From contig NZ_WVID01000013.1 in NCBI RefSeq assembly GCF_010091925.1, forward strand, positions 124,001 through 188,000: DNA of 64,000 nt, read 5' to 3'. Positions 42,248 through 51,502 of the stretch are shown here, piece after piece. Within the stretch, counting starts at the first letter, position 1. Each line of letters opens with the position of its first letter. Under the pieces are notes generated by a model. The model searched no databases. It saw only the letters and a program-made list of their open reading frames with translations, and had not been told where the DNA came from. A program made the translations under genes and the position numbers. This DNA is from Nostoc sp. B(2019) (GTDB taxonomy: Bacteria > Cyanobacteriota > Cyanobacteriia > Cyanobacteriales > Nostocaceae).

Positions 42248-43762
42248 ATGGTTTTTACAGAATTTCGTTTTTTGTTTTTCTTTATTATTATTTTCTGCGT
42301 CTACTGGGCTTTACAGAAACACAATCATCGTAAAACCTGGTTGCTAATTTGTAGTTATATCTTCTATGGAGCTTGGGATTGGCGCTTTCTTTCCCTGCTT
42401 TTGCTCTCGACAGTCGTTGATTACTTTGTCGGTTTGATGCTAGCTAGACCACAACAAGAAATTCAAACAAGCGAGGCACTACAACACGGAGAAACTAAGA
42501 ACAGATGGATAAACCTATTTTCCTGGGATGCACTGCTGACTAAACCAATAAATCAGCAACAGCGCCAAGCATGGTTGGCGCTCAGTTTAGTTGTAAATCT
42601 AGGATTATTAGGATTTTTTAAGTACTATAATTTCTTTGCTGACTCTGCCTCAAACTTATTAATTTTTTTGGGGCTACCTATTAGTATTAAAACCCTTGAA
42701 ATCATTCTTCCAGCAGGTATTAGCTTTTACACATTTCAAACTCTGAGCTATTCAATTGATGCGTATCTGGGTAAACTCAAACCTATTAGAAATTTTTGGG
42801 ATTTCGCTTTATTTGTAACCTTTTTCCCTCAACTGGTTGCAGGCCCTATTGTCCGCGCATCTACTTTTTTGCCTCAACTCTTAACCCCGAAAACTTTAAA
42901 TAATGTTGATTTTCAGGGATGTTTAACGCTTTTTTTGGTGGGATATTTTAAGAAAGCGTGTATTTCGGATAATCTCTCTCCATTGGTAGACCAGTATTTC
43001 ACGAATCCAGAAATTTATACTGTCTTAAGTTGTTGGATTGCTGTGATTGCTTTCGCTATACAAATATATTGCGACTTTTCTGGCTATTCAGATATGGCGA
43101 TCGCCTGTGCAGGTTTACTTGGATACAAGCTACCTCTCAACTTTAATTTCCCCTACCTTTCCAGCAATGTTACTCAGTTGTGGCAACGTTGGCACATAAC
43201 CCTCTTCACCTGGCTGCGAGACTATATTTATAGCCCTTTGATGAAAATGCGACCAAAGGAGCAACGTACAGAACTCTTTAGGTCTAGAAATATTCTCATT
43301 CTGATGCTTACCTCTGGACTATGGCATGGTGCGGCTTGGCATTTTGTCGCTTGGGGAGGGTTGAATGGCATTGCTTTAGTGATTCACAAGCAATGGTCAT
43401 CCTGGATTGCTCCTTACAAGCGACTCCAGACCCTTAGAAATATTGTAGGCACTCCCCTCACGTTTTACTGGTTTTGTGCCTCTGCAATCTTCTTTCGGAG
43501 TAACGATCTGGGCAGTGCTATACAAATCGAGAAATCTTTTGTATTCCTGAATTCTCCTGGCTCTCAAAACCTAGACATTCAAATTGGATGGATTTTTATA
43601 CCTTTAATAATCATGCATTGGGCAGCCTATAAAGGTTGGTTTGCGGACTGGTGGCAGAAAATTCCTAAATGGAGTTTTGCCGTTTTCTATGGAGTGTTAG
43701 TTTCAACAATACTTCGGTTTGCAGCAATCAGTCCTCAACCCTTTGTCTACTTTCAGTTTTAA
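42248..43762 (+). CDS. MBOAT-family O-acyltransferase (AlgI-like)
   Basis: 504 residues from ATG 42248; the TTG 33 bases upstream is rejected because MBOATs begin like MVFTEFRFLFFF. Many transmembrane helices and the key His in SGLWHGAAWHF are visible. MBOAT enzymes transfer acyl groups from carriers or CoA to hydroxyls across or in the membrane. Beside the SGNH gene and near a glycosyltransferase, it is a candidate for acylating the sugar of the peptide. A cell-surface polysaccharide is the alternative. Confidence 0.9.
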   Translation: MVFTEFRFLFFFIIIFCVYWALQKHNHRKTWLLICSYIFYGAWDWRFLSLLLLSTVVDYFVGLMLARPQQEIQTSEALQHGETKNRWINLFSWDALLTKPINQQQRQAWLALSLVVNLGLLGFFKYYNFFADSASNLLIFLGLPISIKTLEIILPAGISFYTFQTLSYSIDAYLGKLKPIRNFWDFALFVTFFPQLVAGPIVRASTFLPQLLTPKTLNNVDFQGCLTLFLVGYFKKACISDNLSPLVDQYFTNPEIYTVLSCWIAVIAFAIQIYCDFSGYSDMAIACAGLLGYKLPLNFNFPYLSSNVTQLWQRWHITLFTWLRDYIYSPLMKMRPKEQRTELFRSRNILILMLTSGLWHGAAWHFVAWGGLNGIALVIHKQWSSWIAPYKRLQTLRNIVGTPLTFYWFCASAIFFRSNDLGSAIQIEKSFVFLNSPGSQNLDIQIGWIFIPLIIMHWAAYKGWFADWWQKIPKWSFAVFYGVLVSTILRFAAISPQPFVYFQF

Positions 43763-43800
43763 TGAGCGTTAGCAAGAAACCTTTTTTTTAATTAAAAGCG

Positions 43801-44511
43801 ATGAGCAAGAATACTATTTTGCAACCAATCAAATCTTTCTTTGACTATCTGTCATTTAATTTGCAATATGAATTGATGCTTTTATCATTTCGAGGTAAAA
43901 ATAGAAAAGAAGTTTTTAATGATATATATTATCGTAATAGGTGGGGCGATCGCGAATCTGTTTCTGGCAGAGGTTCTAATCTTCAGCAAACTTTAGTTAT
44001 CATCAAAAAGATACCAGTTTTGCTGGAAAAGCTTAATGTGAAAACAATGCTGGATGCTCCTTGTGGAGATTTTTATTGGCTAAAAGAAGCAGAACTAAAT
44101 CTAGAAAGATACATTGGATGTGATATTGTTGCCGAATTAATTACCGAAAATCAACGTCATTATGGCAACGAAACTAGAGATTTTATCAATCTCGATTTAG
44201 CAACAGACGAACTCCCTCAAGTTGATTTGATTTTCTGTAGAGATTGTCTAGTACATCTCTCATTTAAAGATGCTCTTGCTGTAATTAAAAACTTTAAAAA
44301 AAGTAATTCTCAATATTTGTTAACTACAACTTATCCGGGAATACTTGAAAATAAAGATATTGTTACGGGTGATTGGCGAGCAATCAATTTGCAATTACCT
44401 CCGTACAACTTTCCAGATATACTCGACATCATTGATGAAGAAACGACTGAAAGAAAAGACTACAAACAAAAGAGTTTGGGTCTATGGAAATTGAGCGATA
44501 TCGAGTTATAA
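43801..44511 (+). CDS. Class I SAM-dependent methyltransferase
   Basis: 236 residues. Motif I is MLDAPCGDFYWL, with the acidic YIGCDIV end, and a later LIFCRDCLVHL. It has the Rossmann MT fold but I cannot place it in an O-, N- or C-methyltransferase group. It lies between the MBOAT and carbamoyltransferase genes, so it may methylate the sugar or the core. Start ATG 43801 is supported by the open spacer upstream. Confidence 0.75.
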   Translation: MSKNTILQPIKSFFDYLSFNLQYELMLLSFRGKNRKEVFNDIYYRNRWGDRESVSGRGSNLQQTLVIIKKIPVLLEKLNVKTMLDAPCGDFYWLKEAELNLERYIGCDIVAELITENQRHYGNETRDFINLDLATDELPQVDLIFCRDCLVHLSFKDALAVIKNFKKSNSQYLLTTTYPGILENKDIVTGDWRAINLQLPPYNFPDILDIIDEETTERKDYKQKSLGLWKLSDIEL

Positions 44512-44537
44512 ATTAAGCCATTATATCTATAAGAAAA

Positions 44538-46376
44538 ATGCATATTCTGGGAATTTCAGCTTATTATCACGATAGCGCCGCCGCCTTAGTTGTTGACGGT
44601 GACATTGTTGCTGCCGCTCAAGAGGAGCGTTTTTCTCGCAAAAAACATGATGCGAGATTTCCCAAAGGTGCGATCGCCTACTGTCTCAAACAGGCAGGAA
44701 TTCGATTGCAACAAGTAGATCAAATCGTTTTTTACGATAAGCCATTAGTTAAATTTGAACGGCTACTGGAAACCTATCTCGCCTACGCGCCCAAGGGTTT
44801 GCGTTCCTTTATTGCCGCGATGCCAGTTTGGCTCAAGGAAAAGCTTTACCTCAAAACGCTCTTAAAAAAAGAACTGGCGACCCTCGGAGATTGCAAAACA
44901 GCGCAATTGCCCCAACTTTTATTTACTGAACATCACCAAGCTCACGCCGCTTCTGCCTTTTTCCCCAGCCCCTTTGAACGGGCGGCGGTGCTGTGCCTTG
45001 ATGGCGTAGGAGAATGGGCGACTACTTCAGTTTGGTTAGGAGAAGGCCATCAACTAACTCCTCAATGGGAAATTGATTTTCCCCACTCTTTAGGGCTGCT
45101 CTATTCTGCCTTCACCTACTACACAGGTTTCAAGGTCAACTCTGGGGAATACAAACTCATGGGTTTAGCGCCCTACGGTGAACCCAAATATGTAGACCAT
45201 ATCCTTAACCATCTCTTGGATCTCAAGGAAGATGGAACCTTTCGGTTGAATATGGACTACTTCAACTACACCACGGGGTTGACCATGACTACTCCGAAAT
45301 TCCATGCGCTGTTTGGCAGTCCGCCCCGCGAAAGTGAAGGTACACTAACCCAACGAGAGATGGATTTAGCTCGTTCTATCCAACACGTTACCGAGGAAGT
45401 CGTTTTGCGTTTGGCAAGAACGGTTAAGAAGGAACTGAACACAGACTATCTCTGTTTAGCTGGTGGAGTTGCCCTAAATTGCGTCGCCAATGGACGTATT
45501 TTGCGAGAAACAGGTTTTCGGGATATTTGGATTCAACCCGCTGCCGGAGACGCGGGGGGAGCAGTTGGGGCAGCATTAGCTATTTGGCATCAATATAATG
45601 ATAAGCCTCGCTTTCCCCAGGATGGGGATGCTATGCGGGGGGGCTATCTAGGCCCTAGTTTTGGATCAGGAGAGATTAAAAACTATCTCCAGTCTGTAAA
45701 TGCGCCCTATCAATATCTAGAAGATGACAAACTCATGCCTGAACTTGCCGAAATTCTAGAGCAAGAGCATGTCGTCGGTTGGTTCTCTGGACGAATGGAG
45801 TTTGGGCCACGGGCTTTGGGCGGTCGTTCGATCATCGGTGATCCTCGCAGTCCCAAGATGCAATCGGTAATGAACCTGAAAATTAAATACCGTGAATCTT
45901 TCCGTCCCTTTGCCCCTTCCGTCTTAGCAGAACAGGTTTCCAACTACTTTGAAATTGACCATTCCAGTCCTTATATGCTTCTGGTTGCACCCATCAAAGC
46001 CGAGTTGCGAATTCCCATGACAACACAGCAGGAGGAGTTGTTTGGCATTGATAAGTTAAACGTGAAGCGATCGCAAATTCCCGCCGTTACCCATGTAGAT
46101 TACTCGGCTCGGATTCAAACCGTTCATCAACAAACCAATCCTCGATACTATGATTTGCTGCGTCATTTTCAGGCCAAAACAGGCTGTGCAGTTTTGGTGA
46201 ACACATCATTTAATGTCCGGGGTGAACCGATTGTGTGTACACCAGAAGACGCCTATCGCTGTTTTATGAGAACGGAAATGGACTACTTGGTACTGGAGAA
46301 CTTTCTCCTCGCCAAATCTGATCAACCCCAGATACACAAAGATGAATCTTGGAAAACAGAATTTGAATTAGATTAA
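44538..46376 (+). CDS. NodU-family O-carbamoyltransferase
   Basis: 612 residues, full length. N-terminal MHILGISAYYHDSAAALV, EHHQAHAASAFFPSPF and C-terminal MEFGPRALGGRSII are the NodU/TobZ signatures of the carbamoyladenylate and transferase domains. The enzyme uses carbamoyl phosphate and ATP to put a carbamate on a hydroxyl. The two next genes are SxtJ and DUF5989, its usual companions in cyanobacteria. Banyaside-type glycopeptides, as I recall, carry a carbamate on sugar, which would fit; the target is inference. Confidence 0.93.
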   Translation: MHILGISAYYHDSAAALVVDGDIVAAAQEERFSRKKHDARFPKGAIAYCLKQAGIRLQQVDQIVFYDKPLVKFERLLETYLAYAPKGLRSFIAAMPVWLKEKLYLKTLLKKELATLGDCKTAQLPQLLFTEHHQAHAASAFFPSPFERAAVLCLDGVGEWATTSVWLGEGHQLTPQWEIDFPHSLGLLYSAFTYYTGFKVNSGEYKLMGLAPYGEPKYVDHILNHLLDLKEDGTFRLNMDYFNYTTGLTMTTPKFHALFGSPPRESEGTLTQREMDLARSIQHVTEEVVLRLARTVKKELNTDYLCLAGGVALNCVANGRILRETGFRDIWIQPAAGDAGGAVGAALAIWHQYNDKPRFPQDGDAMRGGYLGPSFGSGEIKNYLQSVNAPYQYLEDDKLMPELAEILEQEHVVGWFSGRMEFGPRALGGRSIIGDPRSPKMQSVMNLKIKYRESFRPFAPSVLAEQVSNYFEIDHSSPYMLLVAPIKAELRIPMTTQQEELFGIDKLNVKRSQIPAVTHVDYSARIQTVHQQTNPRYYDLLRHFQAKTGCAVLVNTSFNVRGEPIVCTPEDAYRCFMRTEMDYLVLENFLLAKSDQPQIHKDESWKTEFELD

Positions 46377-46381
46377 CGCCC

Positions 46382-46789
46382 ATGAACGAAATACAACAAC
46401 TTGATCGTAAAGGACTACGGGATTTTGGATTAATTGGCGGTGCGATCGCGGCTGGTTTATTCGGTAGTCTACTACCCCTAATACACCATGAATCTTTACC
46501 AATTGTACCGTGGCTGATTGCTGCCATTCTTTGGGTTTGGGCACTTATAGCCCCCACCACCCTCAATAGTATCTACCAAATTTGGATGAGGATTGGTCTA
46601 GTTTTAGGCTGGATTAATACGCGCATCATTTTAGGCATTGTTTTCTATGCTTTATTGATGCCAATGGGTCTAGTGATGCGGGGTGTGTTCCGTCAAGACT
46701 CAATGAAAAGAAAGTTAGATGCTGATTTAGCAACCTATCGCGTTATCGCTCAAGTAAAACCTAAAGAAAGAATGGAGAAACCTTTCTAA
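46382..46789 (+). CDS. SxtJ-family membrane protein
   Basis: 135 residues with three hydrophobic segments, typical of SxtJ, the protein adjacent to the carbamoyltransferase SxtI in saxitoxin clusters. The role is unknown and is probably structural for the transferase or a membrane tether. It starts 5 bases after the carbamoyltransferase stop, and its TAA overlaps the start of the DUF5989 gene (TAATG). Confidence 0.85.
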   Translation: MNEIQQLDRKGLRDFGLIGGAIAAGLFGSLLPLIHHESLPIVPWLIAAILWVWALIAPTTLNSIYQIWMRIGLVLGWINTRIILGIVFYALLMPMGLVMRGVFRQDSMKRKLDADLATYRVIAQVKPKERMEKPF

Positions 46790-46953
46790 TGTTTGAAACA
46801 ACACAAGACTTACTCAAAGATTTATGGGGCTTTTTGAAAGAACGCCAAAAATTCTTTCTGCTTCCACTCATCGTCACACTATTGCTCTTAGGTATCTTGA
46901 TTGTCTTTGCACAAACATCCGTGCTAGCACCCTTTATTTACACGTTATTTTAA
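46789..46953 (+). CDS. DUF5989 small membrane protein, 54 aa
   Basis: Short frame starting ATGTTTGAAACAACACAAG and ending in VLAPFIYTLF. A LWGFLKERQKF basic segment is followed by one hydrophobic helix (residues about 24-41) and the APFIYTLF tail, which is how DUF5989 proteins look. It overlaps sxtJ by one base. It always travels with SxtJ and NodU-type carbamoyltransferases. Function unknown. Confidence 0.88.
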   Translation: MFETTQDLLKDLWGFLKERQKFFLLPLIVTLLLLGILIVFAQTSVLAPFIYTLF

Positions 46954-46963
46954 GGAATGTAAC

Positions 46964-48271
46964 GTGACAACATCATTAAAGGGTTGGGTAAAGGTAACGC
47001 TGAGCCTCGGTTTGCTGCTCGGCGGGATTTTCTTGGGGTTGGCTGTCGTTGAAATTGGCTTACGCATTGCCGGGATTGAATCCAACACATTTTATACCGT
47101 TGATCAACACAGAGGTTGGGCAGGACGACCATACACGGCTGGGTGGGTTCGTGACGAAGGAGAAGCTTATGTTCAATACAACAGTGAGGGCTTTCACGAT
47201 CAAGAACATCCAAAAGTTAAGCCAGAAAATACCCTCCGCATTGCCTTGCTGGGAGATTCCTTTACAGAAGCACGACAAGTGCCACAACCACAAGGAATTG
47301 CAGCAGTCATCGAACGTGAACTTGAAAATTGTCCTACCTTAGCCGGTCGTGACGTAGAAGTGATGAACTTCGGAGTGAATGCCTATGGAACTGATCAGGA
47401 ATTGATCACCTTGCGGGAGAAGGTCTGGGACTATTCACCAGATCTCGTACTCCTGAATTTCTATACTGGCAACGATGTCATCAACAACTCCCGCACCCTC
47501 ACCCAAAAAATGGTGAGTATGACTGCTATGGATAATAGCGCTCTTACAAAACCCTACTTTGTCTATAAAGATGGTGATTGGGTGGTTGATGACACATTTG
47601 TGAATATGGATACCTATCGCTCCCAGCAATCATGGTGGCATCAAGCTTATCTCAAAGCTCAAGACCACTTGCGGATTTTACAGGTTCTAAAACAAGCAAA
47701 ATACGCTTTCGCACTTCCTCATCAAGATAACGAAAGACAACTACTTGAACCTATCCAGCAGGGTAAACAAGACCCCCAGCCTGCAAAAGCGTCTCCGTTA
47801 ACTGACCCTGAATGGCAAAATGTCTGGAAGCAAACAGAATGGCTTGTCTACAACACTGCAACTGATCCTGAATGGCAGGAAGCATGGCAACTCACAGAAG
47901 GACTAATTCGCTTAATACATAATGAGGCGATCACCAAGAAAGCGAATTTTGCTGTGGTGACGCTAACAACTGCCCTCCAAGTTAATCCCGATCCTAACGT
48001 GCGTCATGCTCAGGAGGTATCAGGGCTAACAGATTGGTTTTACCCAGAAAAGCGGATAACAACGTTAGGAGAACAAGAAGGTTTTACCACGATCAATCTA
48101 GGACAAACTTTTCAGGCGTATGCCAAGCAGAATAACGTTTGCTTACACGGGTTTGACAATACTTTTCCCTGTGACGGACATTGGAATGCTTTAGGACATC
48201 AGTTAGCAGGAGAAATCGTTGCTAAAACACTTTGTAAACAGGGATTGACGAAAATAATTACTAATTCGTAA
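46964..48271 (+). CDS. SGNH/GDSL-hydrolase-family protein 1 of the carbamoyl block
   Basis: 435 residues, GTG start with AAGGAA seven bases before. N-terminal membrane helix (about 12-33). SGNH motifs GDSFTEARQ (block I) and DGHWNALGHQ (block V) are intact. Family members hydrolyse or move acyl groups. Membrane-anchored SGNH proteins beside SxtJ/DUF5989 are commonly seen, so it may be part of a carbamoylation/acylation assembly on the periplasmic side. Confidence 0.85.
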   Translation: MTTSLKGWVKVTLSLGLLLGGIFLGLAVVEIGLRIAGIESNTFYTVDQHRGWAGRPYTAGWVRDEGEAYVQYNSEGFHDQEHPKVKPENTLRIALLGDSFTEARQVPQPQGIAAVIERELENCPTLAGRDVEVMNFGVNAYGTDQELITLREKVWDYSPDLVLLNFYTGNDVINNSRTLTQKMVSMTAMDNSALTKPYFVYKDGDWVVDDTFVNMDTYRSQQSWWHQAYLKAQDHLRILQVLKQAKYAFALPHQDNERQLLEPIQQGKQDPQPAKASPLTDPEWQNVWKQTEWLVYNTATDPEWQEAWQLTEGLIRLIHNEAITKKANFAVVTLTTALQVNPDPNVRHAQEVSGLTDWFYPEKRITTLGEQEGFTTINLGQTFQAYAKQNNVCLHGFDNTFPCDGHWNALGHQLAGEIVAKTLCKQGLTKIITNS

Positions 48272-48289
48272 TTAAAAGAGTTTTAATTA

Positions 48290-49369
48290 ATGCAAAAAAT
48301 AAAGCCTTGGCTACAAAATTTATTGCTCATGCTGGCTGGAGTTATAGTTGGGCTGTTGATCATTGAGACTTTTGCCATTAGTACGGGAGTTGCTGCCCCG
48401 CAAAAGTCTAAGGCGCAAATTTTTTATCAATTTATTCAATCTGATGCTGAATTAGGCTACAAACCCAAATCTGATCTCAGAGACTTTAACACTGTTTGGA
48501 AAGAAGCAAAAGTTGCAGAAGTTGCTAATACAGATAGTTATGGATTCCGCAATTTGGGAAAAGATTACACAAAATCCAACTTATATTTTATTGGAGATTC
48601 GTTTACATGGGGTCAATGGGTGAGTGAGGAAAAAATATTTCCCAGACTTGTGGAATCAGAACTGAAGCAATCAGTAATTAACTTAGGCGTTCCAGGTTAT
48701 TCTTTTGCCCAATATGAAACATTATTTAATGAATGGATCGTCAAATATAAACCTAATACAGTAATCTTATCTATAGTTGCTAATGATTTAACTAATTATT
48801 CAGCAGATATTGGCCAAAAAATATACAATACGCTTAAAGAAAGAAGTTCTTCACCTTGGTATGAAAAAAGTTTCTTGTACCAGCTTGTATTGAAGAATAA
48901 CAAAAATAGCTTACAGACACCTATCTCTAAAGAAGCAAAAAATGGTTTAACTCTGTTTAATTTATCGCTGGCGCAACCTGAATCAGGTGTTGGTGTAGAT
49001 AGCGATTATTTGACATCTGATGCTGTTGTAAAAGTAGAAACGGCTTTATCACGAATTATTAATCTGACTAAAGAGAATCAAGTTAAACTGTTTGTTTTTC
49101 TTATTCCTTCAAAAGAATCAGCATATATCAACAATTACATTGAATTGTTTCCTGAAGATTTAACCTTGCTGAAAAATGAAGAAGTTGGGTATCAGCGGCT
49201 ATGTGATATCGCTACATCCAAAGAGGTAACTTGTGTCAATTTAACTAATGATTTTAGGAAAAATAGTCAGCAAGAAAAGCTTTACTTTGATATCGATGGT
49301 CATTGGAATCCTGCGGGACATCAACTGGCCGCTAAGGTAATTTTAAATACTTTAAGAAATAATTCGTAA
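48290..49369 (+). CDS. SGNH/GDSL-hydrolase-family protein 2
   Basis: 359 residues. N-terminal hydrophobic helix (about 12-32), IGDSFTWGQWV and DIDGHWNPAGHQ motifs. It is a distant paralogue of the previous gene and follows it by 18 bases. Together with the MBOAT-linked gene there are three SGNH-like proteins in 8 kb. Likely the same side of the membrane as the other two. Confidence 0.85.
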   Translation: MQKIKPWLQNLLLMLAGVIVGLLIIETFAISTGVAAPQKSKAQIFYQFIQSDAELGYKPKSDLRDFNTVWKEAKVAEVANTDSYGFRNLGKDYTKSNLYFIGDSFTWGQWVSEEKIFPRLVESELKQSVINLGVPGYSFAQYETLFNEWIVKYKPNTVILSIVANDLTNYSADIGQKIYNTLKERSSSPWYEKSFLYQLVLKNNKNSLQTPISKEAKNGLTLFNLSLAQPESGVGVDSDYLTSDAVVKVETALSRIINLTKENQVKLFVFLIPSKESAYINNYIELFPEDLTLLKNEEVGYQRLCDIATSKEVTCVNLTNDFRKNSQQEKLYFDIDGHWNPAGHQLAAKVILNTLRNNS

Positions 49370-49404
49370 TTCGTAACTAATTGTTTTGAAAAAATCAAAA
49401 GCAA

Positions 49405-50370
49405 ATGACAACAAGTCAAACAACTACAGAGGAAATATCTAACGAGATGCCGACGGTTGAAATGGAACCCCAAGATGTGTCTCGACGTATTCCTTATCCT
49501 CCACCAACCCCATATCCGATGATGGGTGCTGCTTCAACAGAAGAGATGCCATCTTTTGCGATGGATGGCGAAAATCTTGGGGGTTACTCTCAGTACGGTG
49601 TTGCTGCTACTTCTGGGGCAGAAAATCGGCTAGATGTCTTTACCATTGGCAAGGATAGCGCTATGTACCACAAAAAGTGGGATGGCTCAACCTGGAGTGA
49701 TTGGGAAAGGCTGGGGGGGTACTGTATTTCTGCACCAGCGTCGGTTTCTAGAGGCGGGAACCGGATTGATACCTTTGTGATTGGAGGCGATCGCTCCGTC
49801 TACTATAAATACTGGGATGGCTCAACCTGGAGTGATTGGCTAAATCTTGGGGGCTACTCACAGTTTGGTGTCGCTGCTGCTTCTTGGGGAGAAAATCGGC
49901 TGGATCTTTTTATCGTCAACTGGGATGGAGCCATGTACCACAAGTACTGGGATGGCTCAATCTGGAGTGATTGGGAAAAGCTTGGTGGTTACTGTATTTC
50001 TACACCAGCTGCGGTTTCTTGGGGATTAAACCGGATTGATACCTTTGCTTTGGGGAGCGATCGCGCCGTCTACCATAAGTGCTGGGATGGCTCAAACTGG
50101 GTTGGTTGGGAAAAACTCGGTGGCTATTCTCAGTATGGTGTCGCGGCTACTTCTGGGGCAGAAAATCGGTTAGATATCTATATTATCAGCCGTAATGGTG
50201 CAGTCTATCACAAGTGGTGGGATGGCTCAAATTGGGTTGGTTGGGACAATCTTGGTGGCTATTCTATTGCTGCACCGGCTGCGGTTTCTTCACAAGCAAA
50301 CCGTGTTGATAGCTTCGTTCTGGGTAGCGATCGCGCAGTTTACCACAAGTGGTATAGCGTAGCTGATTAA
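49405..50370 (+). CDS. DUF346 (PLL-lectin-like) beta-propeller protein 1
   Basis: 321 residues. After an N-terminal Pro/Ser/Thr-rich lead (about 1-55), six consecutive 47-49-residue repeats follow, each of the form LGGY...GVAATS...NRLDVF...MYHKWWDGSTWSDW. Two blade types alternate (QYGVAATS and ISAPASVS). Such repeats form the propeller of the PLL fucose-binding lectins, DUF346. No signal peptide is visible. It may bind sugar, including the glycopeptide, but this is inference. Confidence 0.85.
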   Translation: MTTSQTTTEEISNEMPTVEMEPQDVSRRIPYPPPTPYPMMGAASTEEMPSFAMDGENLGGYSQYGVAATSGAENRLDVFTIGKDSAMYHKKWDGSTWSDWERLGGYCISAPASVSRGGNRIDTFVIGGDRSVYYKYWDGSTWSDWLNLGGYSQFGVAAASWGENRLDLFIVNWDGAMYHKYWDGSIWSDWEKLGGYCISTPAAVSWGLNRIDTFALGSDRAVYHKCWDGSNWVGWEKLGGYSQYGVAATSGAENRLDIYIISRNGAVYHKWWDGSNWVGWDNLGGYSIAAPAAVSSQANRVDSFVLGSDRAVYHKWYSVAD

Positions 50371-50383
50371 GAATATGGATTTG

Positions 50384-50415
50384 TCTCGCGCAAAGGCGCA
50401 AAGGCGCAAAGGCAC
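50384..50415. repeat. GCGCAAAGGCGCAAAG short repeat
   Basis: CGCGCAAAGGCGCAAAGG units in the gap between the two propeller genes; member of the family seen at 31000-31028. Confidence 0.7.
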
Positions 50416-50455
50416 ATGGAACGCCATTTAATCTTGTAATTGCAAAAAGAGGCAA

Positions 50456-51343
50456 ATGACAACAAGCTATTCAACTACAGCAGCAATCGGTATGCCATTT
50501 CCGGCAATGAGTCCTGCTTCAACAGCGGATATGCCAACATTTTCCACCGATGGGGAAAATCTAGATGGATACTGTCAGTATGGTGTAACAGCCGCTTCTT
50601 GGTCAGAAAATCGGCTAGATGTTTTGATCACCGCTAGTATTGGCCCTCTGTGGCATAAGTGGTGGGATGGCTCAACTTGGAGCGATTGGCAAAGACTCGG
50701 AGGATATTGTATTTCCTCGCCAGCAGCGGTTTCTTGGGGCCCGAACCGCATTGACACCTTTGTTTTGGGTAGCGATCGCGCCACATACCGCACATGGTGG
50801 GATGGTTCAAAGTGGAGCCGTTGGGAAAACCTTGGAGGGTACTCTCACTATGGTGTCGCCGCCGCTTCTAGTGGTGAGAATCGGCTAGATATTTTTACTG
50901 TTGGCATTGATGGCGCGATGTCCCACAGGCGTTGGAATGGTTCAGTGTGGGGTGAGTGGGATAATCTCGGAGGTTACTGTTTTGCTGCACCAGCTGCGGT
51001 TTCTCGCGGGACGGACTGCATTGATACCTTCGTCTTGGGGGGGGATGGCGCGATATACCACAGGGGGTGGGATGGCTCAACCTGGAGTAGTTGGGAGAAC
51101 CTTGGAGGGTATTGCCAGTACGGTGTTGCCGCCACTTCTACTGCTGAAAATCGGCTAGATATTTTTACTGTTGGCTGTGATGGTGCAATGTACCGCAAGG
51201 TATGGGATGGTTCAACCTGGAGCGATTGGCAGCATCTAGGAGGTTACTGTACTTCTGCACCGGCTGCGGTTTCTCGGAGTCCGAACCGGATTGATACCTT
51301 TGTTGCGGGTGGCGATCGCGCTGTTTACCACAAGTGCTACTAG
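50456..51343 (+). CDS. DUF346 (PLL-lectin-like) beta-propeller protein 2
   Basis: 295 residues with six repeats like those of the first propeller, again alternating YGVTAAS/YGVAATS and SSPAAVS/AAPAAVS blades. The lead is shorter. The two genes are tandem duplicates with strong nucleotide similarity. The open frame ends with CY, and a final half-blade could be missing, so the propeller may close by dimerisation or in trans. Possible carbohydrate binding. Confidence 0.85.
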   Translation: MTTSYSTTAAIGMPFPAMSPASTADMPTFSTDGENLDGYCQYGVTAASWSENRLDVLITASIGPLWHKWWDGSTWSDWQRLGGYCISSPAAVSWGPNRIDTFVLGSDRATYRTWWDGSKWSRWENLGGYSHYGVAAASSGENRLDIFTVGIDGAMSHRRWNGSVWGEWDNLGGYCFAAPAAVSRGTDCIDTFVLGGDGAIYHRGWDGSTWSSWENLGGYCQYGVAATSTAENRLDIFTVGCDGAMYRKVWDGSTWSDWQHLGGYCTSAPAAVSRSPNRIDTFVAGGDRAVYHKCY

Positions 51344-51502
51344 AACATCGATTCAGAGTTAGAACAAAACAGCCGAGTTTCTTTAAGTGGCAAAATTGCC
51401 TTTTCAATAACGTCACTTTTGAGAGCCATTTAGTAAAGAGAATTGTACAAAAATCAGTGGTTATTCTATATACATTTATGGATTTATTAGGAGTTGAACC
51501 TC

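Noticed and set aside
49847-51158. Several long frames overlapping the propeller genes in other frames and strands
   Set aside because: They are shadows caused by the tandem repeats; the DUF346 frames carry the repeat pattern.
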